A stretch of DNA of 52,374 bases from an uncultured Porphyromonadaceae bacterium (GTDB taxonomy: Bacteria; Bacteroidota; Bacteroidia; Bacteroidales; Muribaculaceae), in the NCBI GenBank assembly GCA_947175645.1, contig CAMWNP010000019.1, positions 1 through 52,374 on the forward strand, written 5' to 3'. The notes below the pieces were generated by a model. The model did not search any database. It saw only the letters and a program-made list of their open reading frames with translations, and had not been told where the DNA came from. Position numbers and translations under genes: made by a program. Shown here in pieces: positions 1 through 7,562 of the stretch (within the stretch, counting starts at the first letter, position 1; each line of letters begins with the position of its first letter).

Positions 1-51
1 TTTAAGGCTGCCGATTCAACTTTTTTGATCCAATTCTTATCCCGAACTCGC

Positions 52-208
52 GTTAATACTGAGGCGGCCAATGGTAACGTGGCAAAAAGTTACCTTACCG
101 CCGCATCTCACCGGCGCTTTTTGCCTTGTTCTTCAGTCACGTAACTACGGCTACGCTCCTTCATCACAAGCCAAAAATCTCTCGGCGATATGCGTCCTCA
201 GCATTAAC
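52..208. repeat. MITE-like element with 13-bp terminal inverted repeats
   Basis: The ends GTTAATACTGAGG (52-64) and CCTCAGCATTAAC (196-208) are inverted repeats matching at 12 of 13 positions. Inside lies a perfect nested stem: GGCAAAAAG (81-89) with CTTTTTGCC (117-125), and CGCCG (99-103) with CGGCG (112-116). An alternative hairpin pairs GGTAAC (73-78) with GTTACC (89-94). There is no room for a transposase. The right end contains the stop codon of the DUF2851 gene. Bases 1-51 hold nothing I can name. Confidence 0.5.
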
Positions 209-1502
209 AAATATTGGGGAACTGGGTCTTATATTTTCGCAGACCAATCCTGCACCTGAGGCACTTGCGGTTCTCGCAATACTCCTTCCGCAGTTGCAGA
301 CAACCCTGCGACTCAAACGCACTGCCGCAAGGGAATCCGGCTCTGCGGAGAATCTCCACCGGGGAGTTTTTCTCCGCCGGAAGTGATTCGAGCAGATCAA
401 TGGCACGCTCACGGAGTGCCGGTTTGTTATAAATGGTGCCGTAACTGTGGAGCAACGGAACAACAGCGTTAATAATCAGAGTGTTGACGGACTGATGTGA
501 GAGCCCTTTTGCCTTCGTCAGTTCCGGTTCGTGCCACGTGGCGAAGTTATAGTTGCTGCTCCAGAACGGACTCAGTGTCACGTCGAACAGGTCTTTGTAT
601 TGCTCCACGCTTCTGTCTGCGCTTATGATTTCGCTGAACATATTGGTATGCTCATGGAGGAGTGCGGCCAGCATGGCAATCCTCCTGTGAGGGAGGTTCT
701 GCGGGCGCATACGTCCGGTTTGCCAGCATATTTCCGGACGTTCAAGCGAGAATTTGCGTGCATAGAAAAGATATTCACGCTGAAGCATGGCCGCATATTC
801 ATTTTCTGCAGGGATGTAATCCAGCAGTGCCGACTGACCGAACAGCATCGACTCAAGAGCAGTGATGGAATCTCGGTGTTTACGAAGATAACATAGCGGC
901 ATCGAGCGGGCGAGACGCTCAAACTGGTCGGAGTTTTTACCGAATCCCAGCGCACGTGCCAGAATAATATAAAGTGTTTCCTCCCAGTTGTTTCCGGTGG
1001 CTGACAGAATCGCCTCCAGACGGTCGGTTTTGGAGTAAATCCGCTCGTAGCCTAAGGCTGTTATCCAGTCGGTCAGATAAATCCTTGGAATGTCAGGAAT
1101 CATGTCGGCACAAGGGAGTTCTATTGTTCCGCCGGTCATCAGCATTTCCTTGAAGCGGGCCATTTTCTCCGTCACGTGGAGTTCAAGTTGAGGTATAGGC
1201 GTTCCATCCTGCCGGGTGACTTCGGTATCCGCGGTATCAACCACGTGGAGTATCACGGAATCGTAGGCCGGATTATGCTGATGTCCGTGGCGGTACCAGT
1301 CTGAAGACTTCATGTGCACCTCAACGTTGCCGGCCCATTCCTGACCGTTGATGACTATCTTGGCATTGAAAAAGTCAGGACCGGCATCATGGTTGATCCA
1401 CCCCGGAGAGAGCACACTGACGGGATTACCGGCGGTATCTTGCAATTTACCCTCCGGATAAAGTTTATGCTGCCATGCGTATTGGAGATCCTCCTCCATC
1501 AC
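204..1502 (-). CDS. DUF2851 family protein
   Basis: Conserved Bacteroidota protein of unknown function, 432 residues, which is full length for the family. The N-terminal half carries the family signature: a GWINHDAGPDFFNAKI block near residues 34-49, WAGNVEVHMKSSDW, and a HxxN segment. The C-terminus has a cysteine cluster (CxxxxCxxC, about residues 406-417) that could bind metal or Fe-S; this is inference. Its start overlaps the end of rsmD by 4 nt, and it is the last gene of a four-gene minus-strand operon. The stop codon falls inside the terminal repeat of the 52-208 element, so the last few residues may have been set by that insertion. No signal peptide or membrane segment is visible. Confidence 0.85.
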   Translation of the reverse strand: MMEEDLQYAWQHKLYPEGKLQDTAGNPVSVLSPGWINHDAGPDFFNAKIVINGQEWAGNVEVHMKSSDWYRHGHQHNPAYDSVILHVVDTADTEVTRQDGTPIPQLELHVTEKMARFKEMLMTGGTIELPCADMIPDIPRIYLTDWITALGYERIYSKTDRLEAILSATGNNWEETLYIILARALGFGKNSDQFERLARSMPLCYLRKHRDSITALESMLFGQSALLDYIPAENEYAAMLQREYLFYARKFSLERPEICWQTGRMRPQNLPHRRIAMLAALLHEHTNMFSEIISADRSVEQYKDLFDVTLSPFWSSNYNFATWHEPELTKAKGLSHQSVNTLIINAVVPLLHSYGTIYNKPALRERAIDLLESLPAEKNSPVEILRRAGFPCGSAFESQGCLQLRKEYCENRKCLRCRIGLRKYKTQFPNIC

Positions 1503-2041
1503 TCGCTCATGTCAAAGATGGAAAAATTCACTGATCCGTAGGCGCGGTGCTCGCTGAAATGAGGGAGGTGCGAGAAGTCATAGTTTTTGGAATGTTCAAT
1601 TATCACCAGCGTTGTGGGCTTGAGCATGTCAGAGTTGAGGATTAGTTCGGGTATCTTGCCGAAATCGGGGAGATTGTATGGAGGATCGGCGAAAATGATG
1701 TCGAACTTCCGGCTGCATGCCGAGGCGAAACGCAGTGCGTCCCCCTTGATCACGGTAAGGTTCTCATCGCCTAATTCCTTCGCCACCTTCTTGATGAAGG
1801 AATATTGTGTGGCTGCCTTTTCAACTGCTGTCACTTCCGAGCATCCGCGGGAGAGAAACTCGAACGACACTGCTCCTGTGCCGGCGAAAAGGTCAAGTGC
1901 CGATGGTCCTTCTTCAAAGTCCACACGGTTTTCAAGCACGTTGAATATATTCTCACGGGCAAAGTCAGTGGTGGGACGTGCCGTTATGTTCGTCGGGACG
2001 TCGAATCTGCGACGCCCGTATTTTCCTCGGATTATTCGCAT
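1499..2041 (-). CDS. rsmD: 16S rRNA (guanine(966)-N(2))-methyltransferase RsmD
   Basis: Methylates the exocyclic amine of G966 in 16S rRNA of the small subunit, using S-adenosylmethionine. The 180 residues form one Rossmann-type methyltransferase domain: SAM-binding motif DLFAGTGAVSFE at 50-61, an acidic residue after the second strand (VEK, about 73-75), and the catalytic DPPY motif at 119-122. The N-terminal MRIIRGKYGRRRF is the usual RNA-contacting start of RsmD. It overlaps DUF3822 upstream by 10 nt and DUF2851 downstream by 4 nt, which implies translational coupling. The DUF3822-rsmD pairing is, from memory, common in Bacteroidota. Confidence 0.93.
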   Translation of the reverse strand: MRIIRGKYGRRRFDVPTNITARPTTDFARENIFNVLENRVDFEEGPSALDLFAGTGAVSFEFLSRGCSEVTAVEKAATQYSFIKKVAKELGDENLTVIKGDALRFASACSRKFDIIFADPPYNLPDFGKIPELILNSDMLKPTTLVIIEHSKNYDFSHLPHFSEHRAYGSVNFSIFDMSE

Positions 2042-2877
2042 AGTAGTGGCATGAGTATGAGATCAAAAGGTATATCCATCACCCCGCGTGACTTGCGGAA
2101 CAGTGCCGGGGGAAAAATCACAGGGAGGATATTTTTTACGAACTGACCTAACCGCGAACCAAGTTCAAGCCGTTGCTGAAGGTCACCGCAAAGATATATC
2201 TCGTCGTTGTCGGGATCAAGGTCTCCCACTGTCTGGCGGGCTGCAAGAATCAGATATGCCGCATCATCCATAGTGCTGTAAGTGAATGTGTTGCACAGGC
2301 CTACGGTTGACTCACGGAAAATGATTATATCAAGCCCGCGCTCGCGCATCTGAACGTAGGTGCGTGCATGATTCCCCTCTTTTCTGCGTGAACCGAAATA
2401 TTCCAGAAGGGGAGTGAGATGGTTCATTATGCGGGGATTGTGGAAAGTACGCCGCAGGAATGTCAGCATCTTTTCCTCGGGCAGACAGGCTATCTCCACC
2501 GGCACGGATTTCACTTCATCCGTCAGCACATTTTCTCTTTCATCCGGATCAACTCCTCCGGGAAGTGACAGCGAGAGAATATCGCGTTGCATCACCGGAC
2601 TTTCAACTCCATTTGGAATAAGGGTGAAGCGAGGTGTCTCAAGCAATATGGTAACCGAACGGAAGTCGCTTAACAACAGCGGGTTGTCATATACAAACGT
2701 TTCCAGCGCAGGAAGCAGATCGTTTCCCTCAGGGCATCCCTGACGTATGCCCCGCATAGGTTGTTCAGGCGCAGGGTTATGGAGCAACGCATCAAAACCT
2801 GATGGTCCGATGCGCAGAAACAGACTCCACGACTGTGGATTTTCAAGTGCCGGGGCTGTTGAAACGTTTTCCTTCAT
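2032..2877 (-). CDS. DUF3822 family protein
   Basis: Bacteroidota-restricted protein of unknown function, 281 residues. It resembles the actin-like ATPase fold reported for DUF3822 members: a short N-terminal strand region with SLFLRIGPSGFDALL, a central segment with FLRRTFHNPRIMNHLTPL, and a C-terminal part with DDAAYLILAARQTVGDLDPDNDEIYLCG. The fold assignment is recalled rather than shown. It starts 19 nt after the Ig-like lipoprotein gene and runs 10 nt into rsmD, so it is co-transcribed with both. No signal peptide is seen, so it is probably cytoplasmic. Confidence 0.8.
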   Translation of the reverse strand: MKENVSTAPALENPQSWSLFLRIGPSGFDALLHNPAPEQPMRGIRQGCPEGNDLLPALETFVYDNPLLLSDFRSVTILLETPRFTLIPNGVESPVMQRDILSLSLPGGVDPDERENVLTDEVKSVPVEIACLPEEKMLTFLRRTFHNPRIMNHLTPLLEYFGSRRKEGNHARTYVQMRERGLDIIIFRESTVGLCNTFTYSTMDDAAYLILAARQTVGDLDPDNDEIYLCGDLQQRLELGSRLGQFVKNILPVIFPPALFRKSRGVMDIPFDLILMPLLCE

Positions 2878-2896
2878 GATATGTCAATAATCCGGG

Positions 2897-4846
2897 TTAT
2901 CTGTGATTGTGGTTCCCGTGCCTGTCGTTATATTGAGAGCCGGGGGTGAAGTTGGTGCCCCATTCGTCTTCTTCCTCTTCTTCGTTGTTCTGCTGTTGTG
3001 AGAAGTCGGTCTTTTTGGGTTTGTTTTTCTTTATTTCTATCGGTTTCTGCATATCAACGGGAATCTCCAGCGGATTCCATGACTGCTGTATGTCCCAGTT
3101 CTTTTTGAGTTCTATCTTCTTGGGATAGTAGAAAATCTCCTCGGGCTGACGTTGTTCGGCTATGCTTCCTGTGTCCCATACGCCGTTGTGGTTGACATCA
3201 TAGAAGCCACGGGCATAATAAGTGCCCGGATTGATGTAGTCAAACGTTACGCTTCCGTCAACCACCGGGAGTGTCATCACCGGCTGATCCTGCGAATTGA
3301 GCAATTCCACTACTATCAGTCCGGTACTGTCGGTCAGATTGAACGTCAGTGTGGAGTAATCCTCGAAATTCTTGACACTGAACTCATGTATTACAGGACG
3401 GTTTATGTAGCCGTAAATTCCTTTTATGGCCATGGAGTCGATGGTCAGACGATACTTCTCACCCGGTTCCCATTGATAGTCGGCCTTATATCGCAGAGGT
3501 GTATAGATGGTGTCCTGGCGTAGCACCGGCGGAGTCACGGGTGTCCATAACGTATCCTGCTTTATTTCCAGATGTATACCTGCCGAATCAATCACGCTGA
3601 TAGGCTGTGACACACTGAATGTGAGCCCCTTGTACAGATCCTGCTGACTTCCTGAGGTGACTTTGAACTCAAGCAGGTCGACTTTGGGAACCGAATCGGC
3701 CTCTTCCTTTTTTTTCTCCTTCTTTTGCTTTCGGCGGATATAGTTGAAGCGGAGCGTATCGGTGGTCCATGAGAGGTTGTCAAGCGTGTCGGTCCGTTTG
3801 TATCGTGCCTCTATCAGCATGGAGTCCTGGGTGTAGATGGCCGGGTCAGTGAACCATATATCCAGAGAATCCAGATAGAGGGTGGTGTTCAGGATAGAGT
3901 TTGACTGATCTATCCGGCGCCCCGCATTCGCACCGCTGACAATGGTGAGGATGGGGAGCGTGTCGGCGGGAGCGGCGAAGTTCAGTGTTATTCGTGTGGA
4001 GTCAGCGCGGCTGTAATCACCTAAATATTGTGAACGATACTCCTCGTTGAACCATGTCAGCAGAATGTCGTTCGGGAGATACTGTACCCCCGGACGGGTA
4101 GCAAGCGAGTCGGTTCCGTCTGATGCTAACAGCGTGTCGGTGACTTCGAAATTGACTGCCGAGGGCTCCACTATGAAGTCATAAAAAGCCACATCCTCGC
4201 TGCGGTCCCACTTATAGTCGCGGTTGATGTCATTGATGGCATATACCCGGTATTGTCCCGGCTTCATACCGCGTATGGTGAATTGTCCGTATTGGTTTGT
4301 GCGTGCTATTCGGTCAAGTTTAAGAGTGCTTATGGCGGAGTCGGCGGTGTTGGAGTGCACACCAACCAGAATCTGCTGCGCCGGTTCCAGATTGCGTGCG
4401 CTGAACAGCATCCCTGAAATGCGCAGGGTGTCGATGGTATCACCGGTGGCAAAGTCAAGGGCGAACCCGTCAAGGATATTCTTTTCGTTCAGATCGGCTA
4501 TGGCGTCGGCGAAGTCAATAGTGTAGGTGGTGTTTGGCAGCAAGGTGTCGCGCAGATCCACCGTCACACGTTTCCCGCCCGCTATCACCTGAGGTGTCAG
4601 CCGCTGTGCGGGTGACACCACCACTTTCTGCTGGGGATTTTCCAACTGCACGTTCTCGTTGAAATACACCTCTATCCGGTTTTTGTTGAACCTCACTTCA
4701 CCGGGGGCGGGGTTGGAGCGGACGTAAACCGGCGGGTCCTCGTCGCGCGGTCCTCCTTCCGGACGTCCCATGCTGGCACATGCTGCCATCAGCAGCGATA
4801 TGATCACTGCCACCAGCCACGTCATATTTGAGAACCTGCGTTTCAT
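2897..4846 (-). CDS. Lipoprotein with SbsA Ig-like (Big_5) domain
   Basis: Surface or periplasmic lipoprotein of 649 residues. The signal peptide ends in a lipobox LLMAAC with Cys about residue 23. Next comes an Ig-like domain (about 38-135: YVRSNPAPGEVRFNKNRIEVYFNENVQL) of the Big_5 type. A carboxypeptidase-regulatory-like segment with a DINRDYKWDRSEDVAFYDF calcium-loop-like stretch follows near 205-225, with a second one near the C-terminus (DVNHNGVWDTG). The tail is low complexity: Lys-rich, then five Glu, then Asn/His. It is the first gene of the minus-strand operon with DUF3822, rsmD and DUF2851, and tRNA-Arg lies just upstream. The molecular role is unknown. Confidence 0.8.
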   Translation of the reverse strand: MKRRFSNMTWLVAVIISLLMAACASMGRPEGGPRDEDPPVYVRSNPAPGEVRFNKNRIEVYFNENVQLENPQQKVVVSPAQRLTPQVIAGGKRVTVDLRDTLLPNTTYTIDFADAIADLNEKNILDGFALDFATGDTIDTLRISGMLFSARNLEPAQQILVGVHSNTADSAISTLKLDRIARTNQYGQFTIRGMKPGQYRVYAINDINRDYKWDRSEDVAFYDFIVEPSAVNFEVTDTLLASDGTDSLATRPGVQYLPNDILLTWFNEEYRSQYLGDYSRADSTRITLNFAAPADTLPILTIVSGANAGRRIDQSNSILNTTLYLDSLDIWFTDPAIYTQDSMLIEARYKRTDTLDNLSWTTDTLRFNYIRRKQKKEKKKEEADSVPKVDLLEFKVTSGSQQDLYKGLTFSVSQPISVIDSAGIHLEIKQDTLWTPVTPPVLRQDTIYTPLRYKADYQWEPGEKYRLTIDSMAIKGIYGYINRPVIHEFSVKNFEDYSTLTFNLTDSTGLIVVELLNSQDQPVMTLPVVDGSVTFDYINPGTYYARGFYDVNHNGVWDTGSIAEQRQPEEIFYYPKKIELKKNWDIQQSWNPLEIPVDMQKPIEIKKNKPKKTDFSQQQNNEEEEEDEWGTNFTPGSQYNDRHGNHNHR

Positions 4847-4872
4847 TTCTGCCTGACAGGATATAAAAAAAG

Positions 4873-4944
4873 TACCCCGGAGCAGAATCGAACTGCTATC
4901 AAAGGTTTAGGAAACCTCTATTCTATCCGTTGAACTACCGGGGC
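4873..4944 (-). tRNA. tRNA-Arg (anticodon CCT)
   Basis: Read on the minus strand this is a complete 72-nt cloverleaf. Acceptor GCCCCGG pairs with CCGGGGT, discriminator is A, anticodon arm is GAGGT-TTCCTAA-ACCTT with anticodon CCT, and the T arm contains TTCGATTC. The 3' CCA is not encoded. Confidence 0.96.
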
Positions 4945-4954
4945 AAACTCACCG

Positions 4955-4986
4955 CAAAGTTAATTCATTTTTTTGAATCGCCCAAA
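4955..4986 (-). promoter_or_regulatory. Promoter of tRNA-Arg
   Basis: On the minus strand, TTTG (complement of 4983-4986), a 20-nt spacer and TAACTTTG (complement of 4955-4962) give a full match to the Bacteroidota housekeeping promoter, 10 nt before the tRNA. Confidence 0.75.
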
Positions 4987-5221
4987 CCTTTTTTGACTTC
5001 GTTTGATTGTGGAAAGGTTATTTTACGGCAATTTTTCCGGTTGTTTCCGGTGTCATAGCCGGACCCTTTCATGATTCTCACCATATTCCTGGAGGGATGG
5101 AACATGACCGCAGCCACCGGGTCTAATGAACAACATGGGGTGGATAATCATTATATATGGTGTGCGTTGCATGGTTTATGCATCGCCGGGGATGTTATGA
5201 ACTATATAAATTTATTGATAA

Positions 5222-6598
5222 ATGTTGACCACGGGTAAACTCGGCTTCTGGGGGCTCACCGCACTTGTTTTCGGTCTTGTGGTGGGTGTGGGAATCTATA
5301 ATCTGCCACAGAACATGGCCTCGGTGGCTTCACCCGGCGCGGTATTCCTGGCGTGGATGGTGACGGCTTTAGGAATTTTGCCCCTTGTGCTCGCATTCAA
5401 GTGGTTGAGTAACCGTTATCCGCAGTATAATGCAGGATTATATCAATATGCCCAGGCTGAATTCGGAAACTATGCCGGATTCAATATAGCCTGGGGCTAC
5501 TGGCTCTGCACGGCCTTCTCCAATGTGACCTACGGTGTGATGCTCAACGATTCCTGCGGTGCTTTTTTCCCGCGGCTGCTTGACCATGGCTGGGAAACCG
5601 TCTGTTTCGGGTCAGTGCTGATTTGGATAATGTATTTCATTGTTTCGCGGGGAATCAAAACAGCAAAGATCATCAACACCTTGCTGGCCGTGGTGAAAAT
5701 AGTGATGCTGATTTTCATAATCGCGGTGTTCGTCATTTTCTTCAGGATGAATCTTTTTGAGGCTGACATCTGGGGAAATGTTTCTGACCTCGGGGATGTT
5801 GCAACCCAGGTGAAAAGCACCATGATGATAACGCTGTTCTGTTTCTTCGGCGTTGAGGGAGCGGTCATGATGTCGGCGAGGGCCAAACGAAGTTCTGATG
5901 TGGGGCGGGCCGGAATCACCGGATTTCTCATCTCACTGGTGCTGTATGTGGCAGTGACACTGCTCTGTTTCGGACTGATGGGTAGGGCGAGACTTTCGGG
6001 CCTGCAGGACCCGTCGATAGCCTACATTCTGCGTGACACAGTTGGCGAGTGGGCCTACTGGTTTGTGATCATTGCCGTAATCGTGTCCCTTACAGGGGGA
6101 TGGGTGGCGTGGACCCTTGTGGTTGCACAAGTGCCTTACGAGGCATCATTGGTAGGGATTCTTCCGCGAAGTTTCCGCAGGCTGAACCGCCACGGTATGC
6201 CCGCTTTCGGACTTTTCGCTTCAAGCGTTGTCATGGAACTGTTTCTCATTATGGTGGTTATGGCCGACGATGTCTATATGGCCGCCCTGAGAATCACGGG
6301 GCTTATGATTATCCCCTGCTATTTCTTCACCGGATTATTCCTTCTGAAGAAAGCCGACCGTCTTCCCATCCGTCTGACAGCCGTCGTGACCTCGCTTTTC
6401 TGTCTGTGGATGGCTTATGCCGGCGGTCTGCTTGAGATGCTCATGACCTCAGTGTTCTATATCCTCGGGATAGGTTTTTACATCAAGGCGCGTCGTGAAA
6501 ACAACCATGGCGCACCACTTTTCACCACCGCGGAAAAATACGTGCTCGCACTCCTGCTCGCCGCATCGGCCTACACCATTGTGCTGTTCCTGAAATAG
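5222..6598 (+). CDS. APC-superfamily basic amino acid / polyamine antiporter
   Basis: Inner-membrane amino acid transporter, 458 residues with about 12 hydrophobic segments. The first helix carries the unwound G-x-G motif (FGLVVGVGIYNLPQNMAS, about 17-34) typical of the APA (basic amino acid/polyamine antiporter) branch. WGYWLCTAFSNVTYGVML near 92-108 and FCFFGVEGAVMMSARAKRSSDVGRAG near 207-232 are further branch-like blocks. Closest resemblance is to arginine/ornithine or lysine antiporters, but the substrate cannot be fixed from sequence. It stands alone between tRNA-Arg and tRNA-Lys. The 277 nt upstream hold the divergent tRNA promoter and no other gene. A GC-rich hairpin (GCCCGG/CCGGGC, about 6613-6630) follows the stop without a T run. 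Confidence 0.85.
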   Translation: MLTTGKLGFWGLTALVFGLVVGVGIYNLPQNMASVASPGAVFLAWMVTALGILPLVLAFKWLSNRYPQYNAGLYQYAQAEFGNYAGFNIAWGYWLCTAFSNVTYGVMLNDSCGAFFPRLLDHGWETVCFGSVLIWIMYFIVSRGIKTAKIINTLLAVVKIVMLIFIIAVFVIFFRMNLFEADIWGNVSDLGDVATQVKSTMMITLFCFFGVEGAVMMSARAKRSSDVGRAGITGFLISLVLYVAVTLLCFGLMGRARLSGLQDPSIAYILRDTVGEWAYWFVIIAVIVSLTGGWVAWTLVVAQVPYEASLVGILPRSFRRLNRHGMPAFGLFASSVVMELFLIMVVMADDVYMAALRITGLMIIPCYFFTGLFLLKKADRLPIRLTAVVTSLFCLWMAYAGGLLEMLMTSVFYILGIGFYIKARRENNHGAPLFTTAEKYVLALLLAASAYTIVLFLK

Positions 6599-6680
6599 AC
6601 ATGGCTCCCCGCCCGGTCTGTTCCGGGCCACACTCCCTTATGCCACGGCATCGGCAATTCTCACAGTTATAAACAAAATG

Positions 6681-6719
6681 AAAAAGACACTGAAAATCAA
6701 ATTTTCTCAGCGTCTTTTT
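6681..6719. terminator. Bidirectional intrinsic terminator
   Basis: Arms AAAAAGAC (6681-6688) and GTCTTTTT (6712-6719), with inner CTGAAAA/TTTTCTCAG pairing. T-rich tracts lie on both sides, so it can end the permease transcript (plus) and the tRNA-Lys transcript (minus). Confidence 0.65.
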
Positions 6720-6730
6720 CTTCTTTTTTG

Positions 6731-6803
6731 TGACCTCGGAGGGGCTCGAACCCTCGACCCACTGATTAAGAGTCAGTTGCTCTACCAACTGAGCTACGAA
6801 GTC
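6731..6803 (-). tRNA. tRNA-Lys (anticodon CTT)
   Basis: 73-nt cloverleaf on the minus strand. Acceptor GACTTCG pairs with CGAGGTC, discriminator A; D arm GCTCAGTTGGTAGAGC; anticodon arm ACTGA-CTCTTAA-TCAGT with anticodon CTT; T arm GGGTTCGAGCCC-like. CCA is not encoded. Confidence 0.96.
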
Positions 6804-6823
6804 ATTTTTCTGTATTGCGATTG

Positions 6824-6855
6824 CAAAGTTACGTGTTTTTTTTGGGTTGACAAAA
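6824..6855 (-). promoter_or_regulatory. Promoter of tRNA-Lys
   Basis: Minus-strand TTTTG, 19-nt spacer, TAACTTTG (complement of 6824-6831), 20 nt before the tRNA. Confidence 0.75.
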
Positions 6856-6910
6856 TAATAGGGGTGATTTTTTTGTGATTTTTGCGGTTTAGGGGGATTT
6901 TTTGCGGTTG

Positions 6911-6950
6911 CATAAAAAATAAAGTACACTATAACCGATATAGCGTACTT
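6911..6950 (-). terminator. Terminator of the tRNA-Glu/rpsT operon
   Basis: 12-nt arms 6922-6933 and 6939-6950 (one mismatch) with loop ACCGA; on the minus strand the stem is followed by a T-rich run (TTTATTTTTTA). It ends the trailer that follows the downstream tRNA-Glu. Confidence 0.75.
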
Positions 6951-6958
6951 CCAAGGGG

Positions 6959-6971
6959 AATGTGATAATGA
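6959..6971 (-). other. tRNA-Glu trailer segment complementary to the small-RNA core
   Basis: The minus-strand transcript leaving tRNA-Glu contains TCATTATCACATT. This is the exact 13-nt reverse complement of AATGTGATAATGA in the core shared by the three small-RNA copies at 17.9, 24.6 and 47.1 kb. It lies 8 nt beyond the tRNA 3' end and before the operon terminator. A sponge or target role is inference. Confidence 0.4.
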
Positions 6972-6979
6972 CTTAAGAG

Positions 6980-7051
6980 TAGCCCATAGGAGAATCGAAC
7001 TCCTCTTTCAAGAATGAAAATCTTGCGTCCTAACCGATAGACGAATGGGCC
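6980..7051 (-). tRNA. tRNA-Glu (anticodon TTC), distal copy
   Basis: 72-nt cloverleaf on the minus strand. Acceptor GGCCCAT pairs with ATGGGCT, discriminator A; anticodon arm CAAGA-TTTTCAT-TCTTG gives TTC; T arm with GTTCGATTC. It is identical to the copy at 7367-7438 and lies 15 nt after rpsT, so it is probably cut from the rpsT transcript. Confidence 0.96.
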
Positions 7052-7066
7052 TTTACAAACAACTGC

Positions 7067-7330
7067 TTAAGCGGCAGCAGCGAGTTTGTTTATGTGGCGG
7101 GCCAACTTGCTTTTGAGGTTGGCGGCTTTGTTCTTTGAGATGGTCTTTTTAGAGGCAAGACGGTCAAGCATTGCGCTTACTTTAATCAGAGCGGCCTTTG
7201 CTTCATCCACATTTGTCATTTTGCGGAGGCGACGAACTGCGTTGCGTGCAGTTTTTTCGTAGTAGCGGTTTTCAAGACGACGCTTGATGGTCTGGCGGAT
7301 TCTCTTTTTAGATGATTTATGGTTTGCCAT
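7067..7330 (-). CDS. rpsT: 30S ribosomal protein S20
   Basis: Primary 16S rRNA-binding protein of the small subunit body. 87 residues is the usual length. It is almost entirely helical and basic: [22 protein letters not shown] at the N-terminus, [32 protein letters not shown] in the C-terminal half, ending in an Ala run. The gene sits between two identical tRNA-Glu genes (36 nt and 15 nt away) on the same strand, with the only recognisable promoter upstream of the first tRNA. RNase cleavage at the tRNAs would therefore define the rpsT message ends. Confidence 0.96.
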   Translation of the reverse strand: MANHKSSKKRIRQTIKRRLENRYYEKTARNAVRRLRKMTNVDEAKAALIKVSAMLDRLASKKTISKNKAANLKSKLARHINKLAAAA

Positions 7331-7366
7331 TATTTTGTTCTTTTATTTTCCTTATGTGTTAGTTTG

Positions 7367-7438
7367 TAGCCCATAGGAGAATCGAACTCCTCTTTCAAGA
7401 ATGAAAATCTTGCGTCCTAACCGATAGACGAATGGGCC
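7367..7438 (-). tRNA. tRNA-Glu (anticodon TTC), proximal copy
   Basis: 72-nt cloverleaf identical in sequence to the 6980-7051 copy (anticodon TTC, acceptor GGCCCAT/ATGGGCT). First gene of the tRNA-Glu/rpsT/tRNA-Glu operon. Confidence 0.96.
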
Positions 7439-7458
7439 TTTTGCCTATAAAGCGAGTG

Positions 7459-7490
7459 CAAAGTTAATGTTAAATTTTTAATTGCGCAAA
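7459..7490 (-). promoter_or_regulatory. Promoter of tRNA-Glu/rpsT/tRNA-Glu operon
   Basis: Minus-strand TTTG (complement of 7487-7490), 20-nt spacer, TAACTTTG (complement of 7459-7466), 20 nt before the tRNA. Confidence 0.78.
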
Positions 7491-7550
7491 TTTTTTTGTT
7501 GTTTTTGTTGATTTTTTTCGGTTTGGGTTCTTTATGAGGTCAAATTTTAT

Positions 7551-7558
7551 TAAGTTTG
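7551..7558 (+). promoter_or_regulatory. -7 box of recO
   Basis: TAAGTTTG matches TAnnTTTG but no TTTG lies at the proper distance upstream. The box ends only 4 nt before the first ATG, so the message is leaderless or translation starts at the second ATG (7575). Confidence 0.45.
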
Positions 7559-7562
7559 TGGC

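Noticed and set aside
1587-2054. Plus-strand open frame opposite rsmD
   Set aside because: Antisense to a methyltransferase with clear motifs; no independent support.
4945-5221. Possible riboswitch upstream of the amino acid permease
   Set aside because: Only weak, scattered hairpins are visible and no known element could be matched.
6959-6971. Fourth, decayed copy of the small RNA near tRNA-Glu
   Set aside because: Only 13 bases match; there is no promoter block and no GGCTGTC terminator nearby. Complementarity in the trailer is the better reading, though chance is not excluded.
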